Shown piece by piece: positions 1 to 10,200 of a DNA stretch of 64,000 nucleotides. Both the position numbers and the translations under genes were made by a program. Origin of the DNA: Xanthomonas cucurbitae (GTDB taxonomy: Bacteria; Pseudomonadota; Gammaproteobacteria; Xanthomonadales; Xanthomonadaceae); the NCBI RefSeq assembly GCF_002939885.1, contig NZ_MDED01000022.1, positions 18,908-82,907 on the forward strand, written 5' to 3'. Under the pieces are notes generated by a model. The model worked only from the letters and a program-made list of their open reading frames with translations, made no database searches and was not told the origin of the DNA. Within the stretch, counting starts at the first letter, position 1. Every line of letters begins with the position of its first letter.

Positions 1-2
1 GG

Positions 3-521
3 GCCTTCGAACTGCTGGCCGCCGCGCCAGTGGGCGCCGAGCTGCGGGTCGGCTGGTTGCAGAGCCTGGCCACCGCAGCGGGCGCCGCCGGCATGTGCGG
101 CGGCCAGGCGCTGGATATCGACGCCACCGGCCAGCTGCAATCGCTGTCCGAACTGCAACGCATGCATGCGCTCAAGACCGGTGCGCTGATTCGCGCGGCG
201 GTGCGCATGGGCGCGCTGAGCGGTGCGGCTGCGCCGGCCGACCAGCAGCGTCTTGACGACTTCGCCGATGCGCTGGGGCTGGCCTTCCAGGTCCGCGACG
301 ACATCCTGGATGTGGAATCGAGTTCGGCCCAGCTGGGCAAGACCGCCGGCAAGGATGTGGCGCAAGCCAAATCGACCTATCCCGCCCTGCTCGGCATGGC
401 CGGCGCCAAGGCCAAGCTGGCCGAACTGGCCACGCGCATGCACGAGGTTCTGCAGCCCTACGGCCGCCAGGGCGAAACCCTGGCGACGCTGGCCCGGTTT
501 GCGGTCGACCGCGCGCACTGA
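3..521 (+). CDS. ispA: Farnesyl diphosphate synthase, 3' part
   Basis: C-terminal 172 residues of a trans-isoprenyl diphosphate synthase, which condenses IPP with DMAPP/GPP to make farnesyl diphosphate for ubiquinone and undecaprenyl carriers. The reading frame is open to the window edge, so the N-terminal half with the first Asp-rich motif lies outside. Visible are the second Asp-rich motif (FQVRDDILDVE) and the following GKTAGKDVAQAKSTYP stretch, which is typical of IspA rather than long-chain polyprenyl synthases. The stop is TGA at 519-521. In relatives ispA sits between xseB and dxs; neither is visible here. The family assignment is firm; the exact product chain length is inferred from family. 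Confidence 0.93.
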   Translation, partial: AFELLAAAPVGAELRVGWLQSLATAAGAAGMCGGQALDIDATGQLQSLSELQRMHALKTGALIRAAVRMGALSGAAAPADQQRLDDFADALGLAFQVRDDILDVESSSAQLGKTAGKDVAQAKSTYPALLGMAGAKAKLAELATRMHEVLQPYGRQGETLATLARFAVDRAH

Positions 522-975
522 GCGCTGCGCGCCCGACCGGGCTGGCAACCACGCGCAGCACAATGCTCGCTGGCAGGCGTACCCGACACAACCGCGCAGC
601 GACCGGCCACGCAAACCATCGACAGCCACGCCCACCGGATCGACCCCGCCGCGGCATCCAAGACCACGTTCGCGCACTGCGTGCGCCAGCGCACGGTCGG
701 CGCGGCGTGCAGGCGCGCCCCACTCCAGTACCACGTCACAAAACGCAACTTCCCTGTCTGCGCCCTGCTGCAGCTGAAAGCACCCGAAACGGCGCCATTC
801 ATGACCGGTCGCACGTTTTATAACTGAACTAACCACACCAGCGGCACGTTGCGCCCGGCCGGACTCACTTCTTAACTGAAATGTTACTGATTGAACCACT
901 TGTCGCGCCTGCTGGCTGTGCCTAGGTTTGGATCGCCCGCGCCTGCGGGCATCCCCCGATCAAGGAGAGTCTCTG
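522..975. other. Intergenic region upstream of the M35 protease
   Basis: About 450 bases without a supported gene; the open frames here have no ribosome binding site and are biased towards Arg/Pro, as expected for random GC-rich DNA. The last 160 bases contain two A+T-rich patches (about 815-835 and 870-897) that are the likely promoter zone for the secreted protease gene, but no clear -35/-10 pair could be assigned. Confidence 0.5.
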
Positions 976-2064
976 GTGAAGAATGTTTTTCTCGCATCGT
1001 TTGCTGCAGGTACGCTGGCCGTCGTCGGCGTACTGGGTTCGGCACAGGCGCAATCCCTGCGCGGCCCGGTTCCATTGACCATTGAACTGTCGCCAGTGGC
1101 CGACCAGGCCGGGCGGCATCAGGGCAGGATCGCGGTGACCGTCACCAACACTGGCAACCGGACCGCCCGCGTGCCGAGCTATCAATTGCCGTTGACCTCG
1201 CTGGACAACGGCATCCTGGAGGTCAGCCACGAGGGCGCGCCGGTGGCCTACACCGGACGGCTGGTCAAGCGCGGCCTGCCCAAAGCGGCCGATTTCACCA
1301 TCCTGCAGCCTGGCCAGAGCGTCAAGGGTGAGGTCGACCTGGCCGGCGCGTACGACCTGTCCAGCAGCGGCAACTACACCATCCAGGTGCGCTCGGCGCT
1401 GCACTATGCCTCGCTGTCGGACGGCAGCCTGATGAAGGCGGCCAACGGCCAGCCGGCCGTGGCCACCAGCGCCCCGCTCACCCTCTGGCTGAACGGCGTC
1501 AATCGCGGCCTGCAGCGTCAGCTGGCAGTCGGCCCGCAGGCGGTCATCAACGGGATCAACTACCAGAGTTGCAGCACCACCCAGACCAACCAGCTCGCCA
1601 CGGCAGTGGGTGCGGCGCGCACCTATTCGCAGAATGCGCGCACGTATCTCAACGGTGGCAGCACCGGTGCGCGCTACACCACCTGGTTTGGCGCCTACAA
1701 CGCCTCGCGCTATAGCCGGGTCAGCGCGAACTTCGTGGCCATCGACAATGCGCTGGATCAGAACAACGGCCAGATCACCCTCAACTGCAATTGCAGCGAT
1801 AGCGCATACGCCTACGTCTACGCCAACGCCCCGTACGAGATCTACATCTGCAACGCGTTCTGGGGCGCGCCGGTGCGCGGCACCGATTCCAAGGCCGGCA
1901 CCCTGGTGCACGAGATGAGCCACTTCACCGTGGTGGCCGGCACCCAGGACCGCGTGTATGGCCAGTCCGGGTCGCGCAGCCTGGCGATCAACAATCCGGC
2001 CCAGGCCATCACCAATGCCGATAGCCACGAATACTTCGCTGAAAACACCCCGGCGCAGAACTGA
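976..2064 (+). CDS. Secreted M35-family (aspzincin) metalloprotease
   Basis: A 362-residue secreted zinc endopeptidase of the deuterolysin/peptidyl-Lys metalloendopeptidase type. The GTG start at 976 is chosen because AAGGAGA (about 962-968) precedes it and the product then begins with a clean Sec signal peptide (VKNVF, hydrophobic core, AQAQ cleavage region near residue 25). The N-terminal third is a beta-rich region resembling the fungal/bacterial M35 pro- or accessory domain. The catalytic part carries HEMSH (residues 312-316) followed by GTQD, the aspzincin third-ligand motif, and ends with the typical NADSHEYFAEN segment. Probably exported through Sec and the type II system; the substrate is unknown. 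A hairpin terminator follows directly. Confidence 0.9.
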   Translation: MKNVFLASFAAGTLAVVGVLGSAQAQSLRGPVPLTIELSPVADQAGRHQGRIAVTVTNTGNRTARVPSYQLPLTSLDNGILEVSHEGAPVAYTGRLVKRGLPKAADFTILQPGQSVKGEVDLAGAYDLSSSGNYTIQVRSALHYASLSDGSLMKAANGQPAVATSAPLTLWLNGVNRGLQRQLAVGPQAVINGINYQSCSTTQTNQLATAVGAARTYSQNARTYLNGGSTGARYTTWFGAYNASRYSRVSANFVAIDNALDQNNGQITLNCNCSDSAYAYVYANAPYEIYICNAFWGAPVRGTDSKAGTLVHEMSHFTVVAGTQDRVYGQSGSRSLAINNPAQAITNADSHEYFAENTPAQN

Positions 2065-2080
2065 CCGCAGCAGGTCGCAA

Positions 2081-2116
2081 CGACACAGGCCCGGCGTCGC
2101 TGCCGGGCCTGTGTCG
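2081..2116. terminator. Bidirectional hairpin terminator
   Basis: A perfect 15-bp stem (CGACACAGGCCCGGC / GCCGGGCCTGTGTCG) with a 6-base loop, lying between the convergent stops of the protease gene (2064) and the DUF4870 gene (2131). There is no strong U-run, so this may be a rho-independent terminator of the weak type or an mRNA-stabilising hairpin. Confidence 0.65.
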
Positions 2117-2130
2117 GTTGCCATGCCACA

Positions 2131-2520
2131 TTACTTGATGAGGCGCAGCGAGAACGGATACCGATAATGCTCGCCGTTGTTGGCCTTGACCGCCGCCAGG
2201 ATGCAGAACACCAGGCTGACGACCCACACCAAGGCGGGCAGGAACCCGAGCAGTCCCAACGTCACCACGGACAGGATGGCCGCCACGATCACGGCCAGCG
2301 TCACGGTGATCTGGAAATTCAACGCTTCCTTGGCCTGGTCGGTGGCGAACGGCTTGGACGGACTGGCGTCCTTGCTGATGAGCCAGATCACCAGCGCGCC
2401 GACGAAATAGGTCACGATGCCCAGCAGGTGCGCCGCCAGCGCCAGGGTGCGCTCCTGCGAGGGGGTATCGGTTCCGATCGGCGGCGGCGGCGGTGCGGCG
2501 TGTGTCTCGAATTCGCTCAT
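2131..2520 (-). CDS. DUF4870 small membrane protein
   Basis: A 129-residue inner-membrane protein of the DUF4870 (Tic20-like) family with a short Pro-rich N-terminus (PPPPP), then about four hydrophobic segments: a first around LALAAHLLGIVTYF, a second ALVIWLI, and two more between ALNFQITV and the end. The KDASPSKPFATDQAKEALNFQ segment between helices is characteristic of the family. ATG at 2520 is chosen; an in-frame TTG four codons upstream (2532) is possible. Function is unknown; it is commonly annotated as an orphan transmembrane protein. It converges with the protease gene. Confidence 0.82.
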   Translation of the reverse strand: MSEFETHAAPPPPPIGTDTPSQERTLALAAHLLGIVTYFVGALVIWLISKDASPSKPFATDQAKEALNFQITVTLAVIVAAILSVVTLGLLGFLPALVWVVSLVFCILAAVKANNGEHYRYPFSLRLIK

Positions 2521-2710
2521 CTGTTTTCCCAAACATGATTGTGGTGCGGCGGACTATAACAACAATACAGCCGACCACCGGTGCGCAACGACGGCGCCGC
2601 TTGCCGCGACCGCTGTTGCGGCAAGTGGCATGACGAAAGCGCACCCCATGCGATGCACCGCGTTGCCGGCCGCGCGCCTGCTGGCATCGGTGCGCAGGCG
2701 AGCGGCTCGC

Positions 2711-4078
2711 TCAGCTTTCGCCGGCCACGGTCATGCGATTGACCAGCACCGAACCGATCTTGACGTGCGAACGCCGGTCCACGTCGCTGCCCACCGCGTC
2801 GATGCCGGCAAACATCTCGCGCAGGTTGCCGGCGATGGTCAGGCCGTCCACCGGATAGGCGATGGCGCCGTTCTCGATCCAGAAGCCACCGGCGCCGCGC
2901 GAGTAATCGCCGGTCACCGGGTTGACGCCATTGCCCATCAGCTCGGTGACTAACAACCCGCGCGACATGCCGGCAATCATCGACGCCAGATCGCCGGCGT
3001 TGGCGCTGACCTGCAGGTTGTGCACGCCGCCGGCGTTGGCGGTGGTCTGCAGCCCCAGCTTGCGCGCCGAATAGCTGCCCAGCACGTAGCGCTGCAGCAC
3101 CCCGTCGGTTATCAGGGCCGCGCGCCGGGTCGCCACGCCTTCGCCATCGAACGCGGCCGAGCGCAGCCCGCGCCGTAGATGCGGCAGCTCCTCGATGTTG
3201 AACCACTCGGGGAACAGCCGGGTGCCGACGCTGTCGAGCAGGAAGCTGGCGCGGCGATACAGCGCGCCGCCGGACACCGCGCCCAGCAGATGGCCGACCA
3301 GCGAGCGCGCCACTTCCGGTGCAAACAGCACCGGCAGCTGGCCGGTGGGCAGCGAACGCGGCTGCAACCGCGCCACGGTACGCTCGGCGGCATGCCGGCC
3401 GATGGCATCCGGCGCCTCCAGGTCTTCGCGTGCCAGTGCGCTGCTGTACCAGCCATCGCGCTGCATGCCGTCGCCCTGCCCGGCGATCAGTGCGCAGCTG
3501 ATCGAATGATGGGTGCCGCGCTCGCGACCAACGAAGCCATGCGAGTTGGCATACACCGACAGGCTGAGACCGGTGCTGGCCGAGGCGCCGTCGGAGTTGC
3601 TGATGCGCGCATCGGCCTCGCGCCCGGCAGTTTCGCAGGCCAGCGCCAGATCCACTGCCGTGTCGGCATCCAGCGCCCACGGGTGCCAGCTGTCGAGCTC
3701 GGGGAACTCCTGCGCCATCAGCTCCGGGTCGGCCAGGCCGGCCGCCACGTCGTCTTCGGTGTAGCGCGCGATCGCGCAGGCCTGCGCCACCGTGGCTTCC
3801 AGGCTGGACTCCTGCAGATCGGCGGTGCTGGCGCTGCCCTTGCGCTTGCCGAAATACACCGTCACCGCGATACCGCGGTCGCGGGTGGATTCGACGGTTT
3901 CCACCTCGCCCAGCCGCACGTTCACATCCAGGCCGCGCTCTTCGCTGCAGCTCACTTCGGCCTGGGTGGCGCCAGCGGCGCGGGCGCGCTCAAGCAGGCG
4001 CTGGGAGATGTCGGTCAGCGCATCCAGGCGCTGCAGGCTGTCGTCGGTGACACGGGTTTCGGAGGAGAGTGCGTTCAA
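2711..4078 (-). CDS. pmbA: Metalloprotease PmbA/TldE
   Basis: A 455-residue partner subunit of the TldD/TldE cytosolic protease, which in E. coli matures microcin B17 and degrades the antitoxin CcdA. Length matches E. coli PmbA (450). It lacks the HExxxH motif, as expected for TldE, and has the U62 features: LFAPEVARSLVGHLLGAVSG, GALITDGVLQ-type turns and the C-terminal VTGDYSRGAGGFWIENG. The start is inferred as TTG at 4078 with AAAGGAT just upstream; the open frame continues without a plausible start beyond that. Its catalytic partner tldD lies about 800 bases away on the same strand, separated by darP. The two 46-bp repeats upstream fall in its promoter region. Confidence 0.93.
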   Translation of the reverse strand: MNALSSETRVTDDSLQRLDALTDISQRLLERARAAGATQAEVSCSEERGLDVNVRLGEVETVESTRDRGIAVTVYFGKRKGSASTADLQESSLEATVAQACAIARYTEDDVAAGLADPELMAQEFPELDSWHPWALDADTAVDLALACETAGREADARISNSDGASASTGLSLSVYANSHGFVGRERGTHHSISCALIAGQGDGMQRDGWYSSALAREDLEAPDAIGRHAAERTVARLQPRSLPTGQLPVLFAPEVARSLVGHLLGAVSGGALYRRASFLLDSVGTRLFPEWFNIEELPHLRRGLRSAAFDGEGVATRRAALITDGVLQRYVLGSYSARKLGLQTTANAGGVHNLQVSANAGDLASMIAGMSRGLLVTELMGNGVNPVTGDYSRGAGGFWIENGAIAYPVDGLTIAGNLREMFAGIDAVGSDVDRRSHVKIGSVLVNRMTVAGES

Positions 4079-4088
4079 TGCTTTATCC

Positions 4089-4188
4089 TTTGGATGCGGA
4101 TCCGTCCGCAAGAACCCGGCCGTCCCTGGCCGGACTGTTTGATTTGGATGCGGATCCGTCCGCAAGAACCCGGCCGTCCAAGGCCGGA
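4089..4188. repeat. Tandem 46-bp repeat in the pmbA/darP divergent promoter region
   Basis: Two nearly identical 46-base units at 4089-4134 and 4143-4188, spaced 54 bases apart; they differ only at the CT/AA positions of the second hairpin loop. Each unit has two small inverted repeats: GCGGATCCGTCCGC and CCGGCC-N6-GGCCGG. They lie wholly between the divergent starts of pmbA (4078) and darP (4224), so they can affect transcription or leader RNA of either gene. No known family was recognised. Confidence 0.8.
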
Positions 4189-4223
4189 GATATTTATCAA
4201 CCAAGTTTCGGGATGTAGTGGCA

Positions 4224-4814
4224 ATGCGCGGACGCGATGAAGACACCGGTGAGTTTCGTGGCGCCAGCCGCAGCCAGCAACGGCGCGAGGCGCTGGAAAT
4301 TTTTGACCTGGGCGAGAAGCTGGTGGCGCTCACGGCGGCGCAACTGGCCAAGCTGCCGGTGCCCGAGTCGCTGATCCCGCATATCGAAGAGAGCAAGCGC
4401 ATCACCTCGCATATCGCACACAAGCGGCAACTGGCGTTTCTGGCCAAGCACATGCGCCGCGAGGAAGATGAGACCCTGGCAGCGATCCGCGACGCGCTGG
4501 ATGCCAACAGCGACACCGCGCGCCGCGAAGTGGCCGCGATCCACCGCGTCGAGCGCTGGCGCGAACGCCTGCTCGCCGAAGGCGACACCGCGCTGGCCGA
4601 ACTGCTGGAGGCCTACCCGGCCGCCGACCGCCAGCAGCTGCGCCAGCTGGTGCGCAACGCGATCCACGAACGCGCCAAGAACAAACCCCCGCGCGCCTAC
4701 CGCGAACTGTTTCAGGTACTGCGCGACATCTCCACGCAAGCCGGCGAACAACCCGACGACGCGCACGGCAGCGATCTCGAGATCGACGACGCCGACCCGG
4801 ATACCGAGGAATAA
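4224..4814 (+). CDS. darP: Dual-action ribosomal maturation protein DarP (YjgA)
   Basis: A 196-residue DUF615 protein that helps late assembly of the 50S subunit, including maturation of the peptidyl transferase centre. The family pattern is clear: [52 protein letters not shown], and the C-terminal [15 protein letters not shown] 4224 is preferred because [13 protein letters not shown] is the N-terminus I recall for Xanthomonas homologues; an in-frame GTG lies at 4218. The tail is acidic ([13 protein letters not shown]). It is divergent from pmbA, as in many gammaproteobacteria. Confidence 0.94.
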   Translation: MRGRDEDTGEFRGASRSQQRREALEIFDLGEKLVALTAAQLAKLPVPESLIPHIEESKRITSHIAHKRQLAFLAKHMRREEDETLAAIRDALDANSDTARREVAAIHRVERWRERLLAEGDTALAELLEAYPAADRQQLRQLVRNAIHERAKNKPPRAYRELFQVLRDISTQAGEQPDDAHGSDLEIDDADPDTEE

Positions 4815-4862
4815 GAACCCAGCCACGCGGGGCGCATCGGATGCCGATGCCCCCGCCGTTAC

Positions 4863-4890
4863 GATTCCCGAATCCCCATTCCCGATTCCC
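4863..4890. repeat. Heptamer array (GATTCCC-type), copy 1
   Basis: Four tandem heptamers GATTCCC, GAATCCC, CATTCCC, GATTCCC. The array ends 6 bases before the tldD stop codon. It is the first of five such arrays in this window (others at 11112, 11242, 23202 and 31800). Confidence 0.85.
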
Positions 4891-4896
4891 GGCATC

Positions 4897-6342
4897 TCAG
4901 GCCTGCGTCCCACCAACGGTGATGCCGTCGATCAACAGCGACGGCTGGCCCACGCCCACCGGCACGCTCTGGCCGTCCTTGCCGCAGACGCCCACGCCTT
5001 CATCCAGCGCCAGGTCGTTGCCGATCATGCGCACCTTCTGCATGGTTTCCGGGCCATTGCCGATCAGGGTGGCGCCCTTGACCGGCGCGGTGACCTTGCC
5101 GTCTTCGATCAGGTAGGCCTCGGTAGCCGAGAACACGTACTTGCCGCTGGTGATATCGACCTGGCCACCGCCGAAGTTCACTGCATAGATGCCCCTCTTG
5201 ACCGAGCGGATCATTTCTTCCGGGTCGTGCTGGCCGGCGCGCATATAGGTGTTGGTCATGCGCGGCATGGTCAGGTGCGCGAACGATTCGCGACGACCGT
5301 TGCCGGTGGGCGCCACGCCCATCAGGCGGGCGTTGTGGCTGTCCTGCATGTAGCCCACCAGCACGCCGTCTTCGATCAGCGTGGTGCACTGCGTCGGGGT
5401 GCCTTCGTCGTCGATGTTGAGCGAGCCGCGGCGCCCGTCCAGGGTGCCGTCGTCGACGATGGTCACGCCCGGCGAGGCCACGCGCTCGCCGATGCGCCCG
5501 GCGTAGACGCTGGTGCCCTTGCGATTGAAATCGCCTTCCAGCCCGTGGCCGACTGCCTCGTGCAGCAACACGCCGGGCCAGCCCGGGCCGAGCACCACCG
5601 GCATCACCCCGGCCGGTGCGGGGATGGCGTCCAGATTGACCAGCGCCTGGCGCAGCGCCTCACGCGCGAACCCTTCCGGGCGACCATCGGCGAACAGCTC
5701 GGCATAGCCGTAACGGCCACCACCACCGGAGTAACCGGACTCGCGGCGGCCGTTGTGCTCGACGATGACCTGCACGTTCAAACGCACCAGCGGGCGCACG
5801 TCGGCCGCCAGCACGCCATCGCTGCGTGCGATCAGCACGGTGTCCACGCCGCCGGACAGGCTCACCATCACCTGCTTGACGCGCGCATCGGCGGCGCGCA
5901 GGAACTGGTCGATGCGGCGTAGCAGGTCCACCTTGGTGGCGCTGTCCATGTCGTCGATCGGGTCGGTGGCCGGGTACAGCGCGCGGCCATTGCCACGCAC
6001 CAGCGCGCGGCTGGGGTGCGCACCGCCATCGCGCGAAATCGCGCGCGCCGATTGCGCCGCTTCCAGCAAGGTGTCGCGCTGGATATCGTCGGAGTACGCA
6101 AAGCCGGTTTTTTCGCCGGAGATCGCGCGCACGCCGACGCCTTGTTCGATGGAATGCGCGCCGTCCTTGACGATGCCGTCCTCCACGCTCCAGCTCTCGC
6201 GCCGCGAGTGCTGGAAATACAGATCGCCGAAGTCGATACCGGGGCCCAGCAGGGCGCCGAAGGTGCGGTCCAGATGGCCGGCGTCCAGGCCGGAAGGAAG
6301 CAGCAGCCGGGTTTCGGCAAGAGTGAGAGCGTTATCGGTCAT
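4897..6342 (-). CDS. tldD: Metalloprotease TldD
   Basis: A 481-residue catalytic subunit of the TldD/TldE heterodimeric zinc protease; length equals E. coli TldD. The zinc-binding motif [11 protein letters not shown] is present, with [13 protein letters not shown] before it and the C-terminal [30 protein letters not shown] and [10 protein letters not shown](V)CGKDGQ signatures. The start is ATG 6342 ([10 protein letters not shown]); no strong Shine-Dalgarno sequence precedes it. In E. coli tldD follows maf-rng-yhdP directly; here the same order holds but a plus-strand DUF6065 gene sits between yhdP and tldD. Together with pmbA it should form a working protease complex. Confidence 0.95.
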   Translation of the reverse strand: MTDNALTLAETRLLLPSGLDAGHLDRTFGALLGPGIDFGDLYFQHSRRESWSVEDGIVKDGAHSIEQGVGVRAISGEKTGFAYSDDIQRDTLLEAAQSARAISRDGGAHPSRALVRGNGRALYPATDPIDDMDSATKVDLLRRIDQFLRAADARVKQVMVSLSGGVDTVLIARSDGVLAADVRPLVRLNVQVIVEHNGRRESGYSGGGGRYGYAELFADGRPEGFAREALRQALVNLDAIPAPAGVMPVVLGPGWPGVLLHEAVGHGLEGDFNRKGTSVYAGRIGERVASPGVTIVDDGTLDGRRGSLNIDDEGTPTQCTTLIEDGVLVGYMQDSHNARLMGVAPTGNGRRESFAHLTMPRMTNTYMRAGQHDPEEMIRSVKRGIYAVNFGGGQVDITSGKYVFSATEAYLIEDGKVTAPVKGATLIGNGPETMQKVRMIGNDLALDEGVGVCGKDGQSVPVGVGQPSLLIDGITVGGTQA

Positions 6343-6441
6343 GCGATCAGGATGGGGCCCGCGCGCCGGGGAGACAAGTCGTCCGGCTGAATCGGGCGCG
6401 CCGCTATCATGGCTGCCTCGTGTCCTTTGCCGCGCCTGTGC

Positions 6442-7200
6442 ATGAAGCTCATCGCCCACGTCCTGGATGGCCACACGCTGGACATCCGCCCTGCCCCGCC
6501 TGCGCGCGACTGGATGGATGCCACCGACCAGCGCTACGCCTACCGCTGCCTGCCGCTGGCAATCGCCAATGCGCATGGTTGGGAACTGCTGTGCCCGTCC
6601 GGTTTCGAGGCGGCGTGGGATGGCCGCGATGGGCTGGACGCTATTGCCATCCGCGCCGATGCCGGCACTGCGGCGCCGGCGATCAGCCATTTCGGTTATG
6701 GCGTGCTGACCTTCCATGTGCCCTGCCTGTTCCGCACCGACACCGGCATCGACCTGTTCGTCACCGGCCCGTTGAACCGGCCCAAAGACGGCATCGGCGC
6801 ATTGAGCGGCCTGGTGGAAACCGACTGGAGCCCGTCCACCTTCACCATGAACTGGCGTTTCACCCGCCCAGGCCAAGTGCACTTCGCGGCCGGCGAGCCG
6901 TTCTGCCATCTGTTTCCGTTACAGCGTCAGTTGATCGAGCAGGTGCAGCCGCAGTGGAGGCCACTGTCAGAAACGCCGCAGCTGGCGCAGCAGCATGCCG
7001 ACTGGACGCACAGCCGCACGCGCTTTCTGCAGGACCTGCCGGATGCGCAATCGGCGGCGGCGCGCGAGAAGTGGCAGCGCGGTTATTTTCGCGGCGTGAC
7101 CGCAACAGACCCGACGCCGCAACCGGGCCACCGTGCCCGCCTGCGCCTGCCGATGTTCACGCGCGCCGGCAGCGACGAGGAGTCATCAGCAGGCGACTGA
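6442..7200 (+). CDS. DUF6065 family protein
   Basis: A soluble protein of 252 residues beginning [19 protein letters not shown], matching the DUF6065 pattern ([72 protein letters not shown]). No signal peptide or membrane segment is visible. The function of the family is unknown. It is read opposite to its neighbours yhdP and tldD and its 3' end stops 11 bases from the yhdP stop, so it looks like an insertion into an otherwise conserved operon. An in-frame ATG at 6409 is an alternative start; neither has a good ribosome binding site. Confidence 0.82.
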   Translation: MKLIAHVLDGHTLDIRPAPPARDWMDATDQRYAYRCLPLAIANAHGWELLCPSGFEAAWDGRDGLDAIAIRADAGTAAPAISHFGYGVLTFHVPCLFRTDTGIDLFVTGPLNRPKDGIGALSGLVETDWSPSTFTMNWRFTRPGQVHFAAGEPFCHLFPLQRQLIEQVQPQWRPLSETPQLAQQHADWTHSRTRFLQDLPDAQSAAAREKWQRGYFRGVTATDPTPQPGHRARLRLPMFTRAGSDEESSAGD

Positions 7201-7210
7201 GCAGCAGGCG

Positions 7211-10200
7211 TCAGCGCGCTGGCGCAGCAGCCGGCGTCGGCTTGCTCGGCGCGCGCTCCCGCTCGCGTTCCACCACATCCACCTGCGGGTCCTTCCACGG
7301 CCCGGTGACGTGGTAGCTCTTGGCGCCGATCGCACCCAGTGGCTTGCCCAGCACCGCATTGGCGGCCGCGCCCACCGCCGCGCCCACCGGGCCGCCGGCC
7401 ACCGCGCCGACCACGGTCAGCAGGTTGCCGGCCTTGGGGTTGACGTCCACGGTCTGGTCGAAGGTCTGCGCGCGCAGATCGGTCTGCCCGCGGATGGCGA
7501 TGTCGGCCGCCGGCCCGGCAATGCGGATGGCATCGGTCCGTGCGAGGCCCTCGCCGAAGCGCACCTCGCCGGCCAACGTGTTGAAAGCCAACCCCTTGGA
7601 GAAGAAATCGCGGAAGTCGAACATCAGCCGGCGCGGCAACTGCGCCACGCTGAGCAGGCCGAGCACACGGCCGGCGCCCGGCTCCACTTCCAGCAATTGG
7701 CCGTTGCGGACGTCCACCTTGAGATTGCCGTCCAGCGAGCCGAGCGCAAAGCCAGCCGGCGAGCCCTGCCAGCCGGCATTGAGTTCCAGCTGGCCTTCGC
7801 CACCGCGCAGCTGCCCGCCCAGGGTGAGGGTCTGCAGCAGCTTGCCCAGGTTGCGGCTGTCCACGCGCGCCGACAGCCGCGTGCTGGCCGCCCCGCCCTT
7901 GCCGCGCCACGCGCCGGTCAGGCCGATGCTCTGGTCGTCCGAGCGCAGCTGCAGCTGATCCACCTGCATGCCATCGGTCAGCCGGCTGCTGCGCAGGGTC
8001 GCCGCGCCCAGGGCCATCTTGCCGACCCGCAGGTCGTCGATGTCCAGCGCCAGCGGCGGGATCGAGACGGGGTCGAACTCGGCCACCGCGCGGCGTGCCG
8101 GTTCCGGCAAGGCACCGGCCAGCGGGTCGCCCGGCTCGGGCTCGGCGGGCGCCGGTGCCTCGGCCACCGGCTGCCAGCGCACGGTGCTGAGCTTGCCCTG
8201 CACCGTGCCGCCGCTGGCATTGGGCACGGTGAGCTGGCCGGCCAGCGAGGGGCCGTCCAGGGTCACCGCCACCGCATCGCGGGTCGGGCGTAGCCTTAGC
8301 CGCGTCTGCGGGAACACGCCGCCGATCAGCAGCAGCCTGTCGGCCTGCACGTCCACTTGTTGCAACGGCACTGCCTCCTTGCTGGGCACCGCCGGCTGGC
8401 CCGGCAGCGGCGGCATGTCGGGATCGCGGCTGCTGCGTGCCAAGCTGATCCAGTCGATCGCATCCAGCGACGCGGTGCGGCCGGTGACCACCAGTCCGTT
8501 GGCCGGCGGGCGCTCGGTCACCGTGTCGCTGCCCATCACCACGCGTACGCCGGTCTGTTCGCCGTGGCGATTGGCCTTCACTGCCACCAGCTTGCCGAAG
8601 GCCACATCGATATCGCCATCGCCCACCGGCAAGGCCACCTTGACCTGGGTGTCCAGCGGGCGGCCGGCCGGCTTGTCCAGGGGCGCGGGCAGATCCAGCA
8701 TGGTGCCCACCAGATTCGAGCGCAGCGTCAGCAGCGCCTGCGCATTCGGCTGGCCCGACGTGGGCAACGGCACGTCCACCCCCACCTGCCACGGCGCACT
8801 GCCATGCACGTAGGGGCGCAACCAGTCCATCTGCGGCGCCCGGTCGAACAACTCCTCGGCGTCCAGGGTGGCGTTGAAGCGCGCTTCGAAGGCCTGCGCC
8901 GGGTCCTGCACGAAACTGCCGGCACGCAGCGCCAGCTCGCCGGTGTGGCCCTGGTGCTGCACGCTCAGGTGCTCGGCGGCAAAGCCGCTGTCGCGATACT
9001 CGGCCTGCCCGCTGACCTGGTCGAAAGCCAGGTCCCAGCGCGCATCGGCCAGCTTGGCACCCTGCAGCGCGACCGTGCCCTGTAGATGCCCGCCCACGCC
9101 CTTGGTCCGCAACGGGCGCAGCAGATCGAAACTCACCGCCGCCGGGCCGGACACGCTGAGGTTGCGCAAGGTGTCGCCATAGCGGCGCTCCAGCGGGCTC
9201 TGTCGCAGCATGCCCAGCAGCTGCGCCGCGTCAGCCTGGGTGGAGGCGCGCACGTAGAGCTCGGAGGTCGCAAAACTGGGGATCCCCGCGCTCAGCTGCG
9301 CGATCGGGGTGCCGGCCAGCCCCCCCTTGCCGTGGAGCGAGAAGCCGTTGCCGATGAAGCTCAGCTCGGCCTGCACCTGTTCCATCGCCGGCCAGTCCGG
9401 GTTGAAGCGGATCATGCCATCGCGGATCTGCCCGAACGCTTCGAAGCGCCCATCGTTGTTGTCGAACGGCCAGTCGTCCAGATCGCCGCTGACCAGCCCG
9501 GTGCCGCCTGTGACCACACCGCCGGCCACGGCCATGTCCAGCCAATCGATGGCGGCCTTGCTCATCTTGGAGCGGATCCAGAACTTGCGTGCCACCGGCA
9601 GCGCCACGTCGTCCAGCTGCGCGGCCAGTTGCATGCGCGGGCGACTGCCGTCGTTCTGGAACCACAGCCCGCCGCGCACGTTGGCGCCGTAGTCGCTGGC
9701 CTGCACACGCAGCGCCGGCGTGGCGACCTGCCAGCCAGCGCCCTCGCGCCAGCCGACGATCTTGCCGGCCAGCTGGATCTGATGCACCACCCCGAAGCCG
9801 GTGGGCCAGTCGAAGCGCACCGTTGCGTCGGCGTCGGTCTCCAGTTCGCCGCCCTGCGCATCGCCATCGATGCGCCCGCGCAGGCCGCTGATGCCTGGTG
9901 CATTGCCAACCGGCAGGAAGCCGAGTTCGTCGATGCGGCCTTGCGCACGCATCGGCCCGCCCGGCTCGCCGGCAAGCTGCAGCTCGGCCACCCGCAGTTG
10001 CGGCCTGGACAGGCTCAGCCAGCGGCGCAGGCCCGGCGAGAGCCGGTCGCTCAACGCGGCGGCCGCAATCAGACCCGAAACATCCGCCTGCTGAGCGGCC
10101 ACCGCATAGCGACGCCCACCAACGATGCTCAGTCCGTCCAGATGCTGCAACGCGGTGGCCTGCCCCAGCCGCAGCAGCGGCGCATCGAGCCGCCAGCCGC

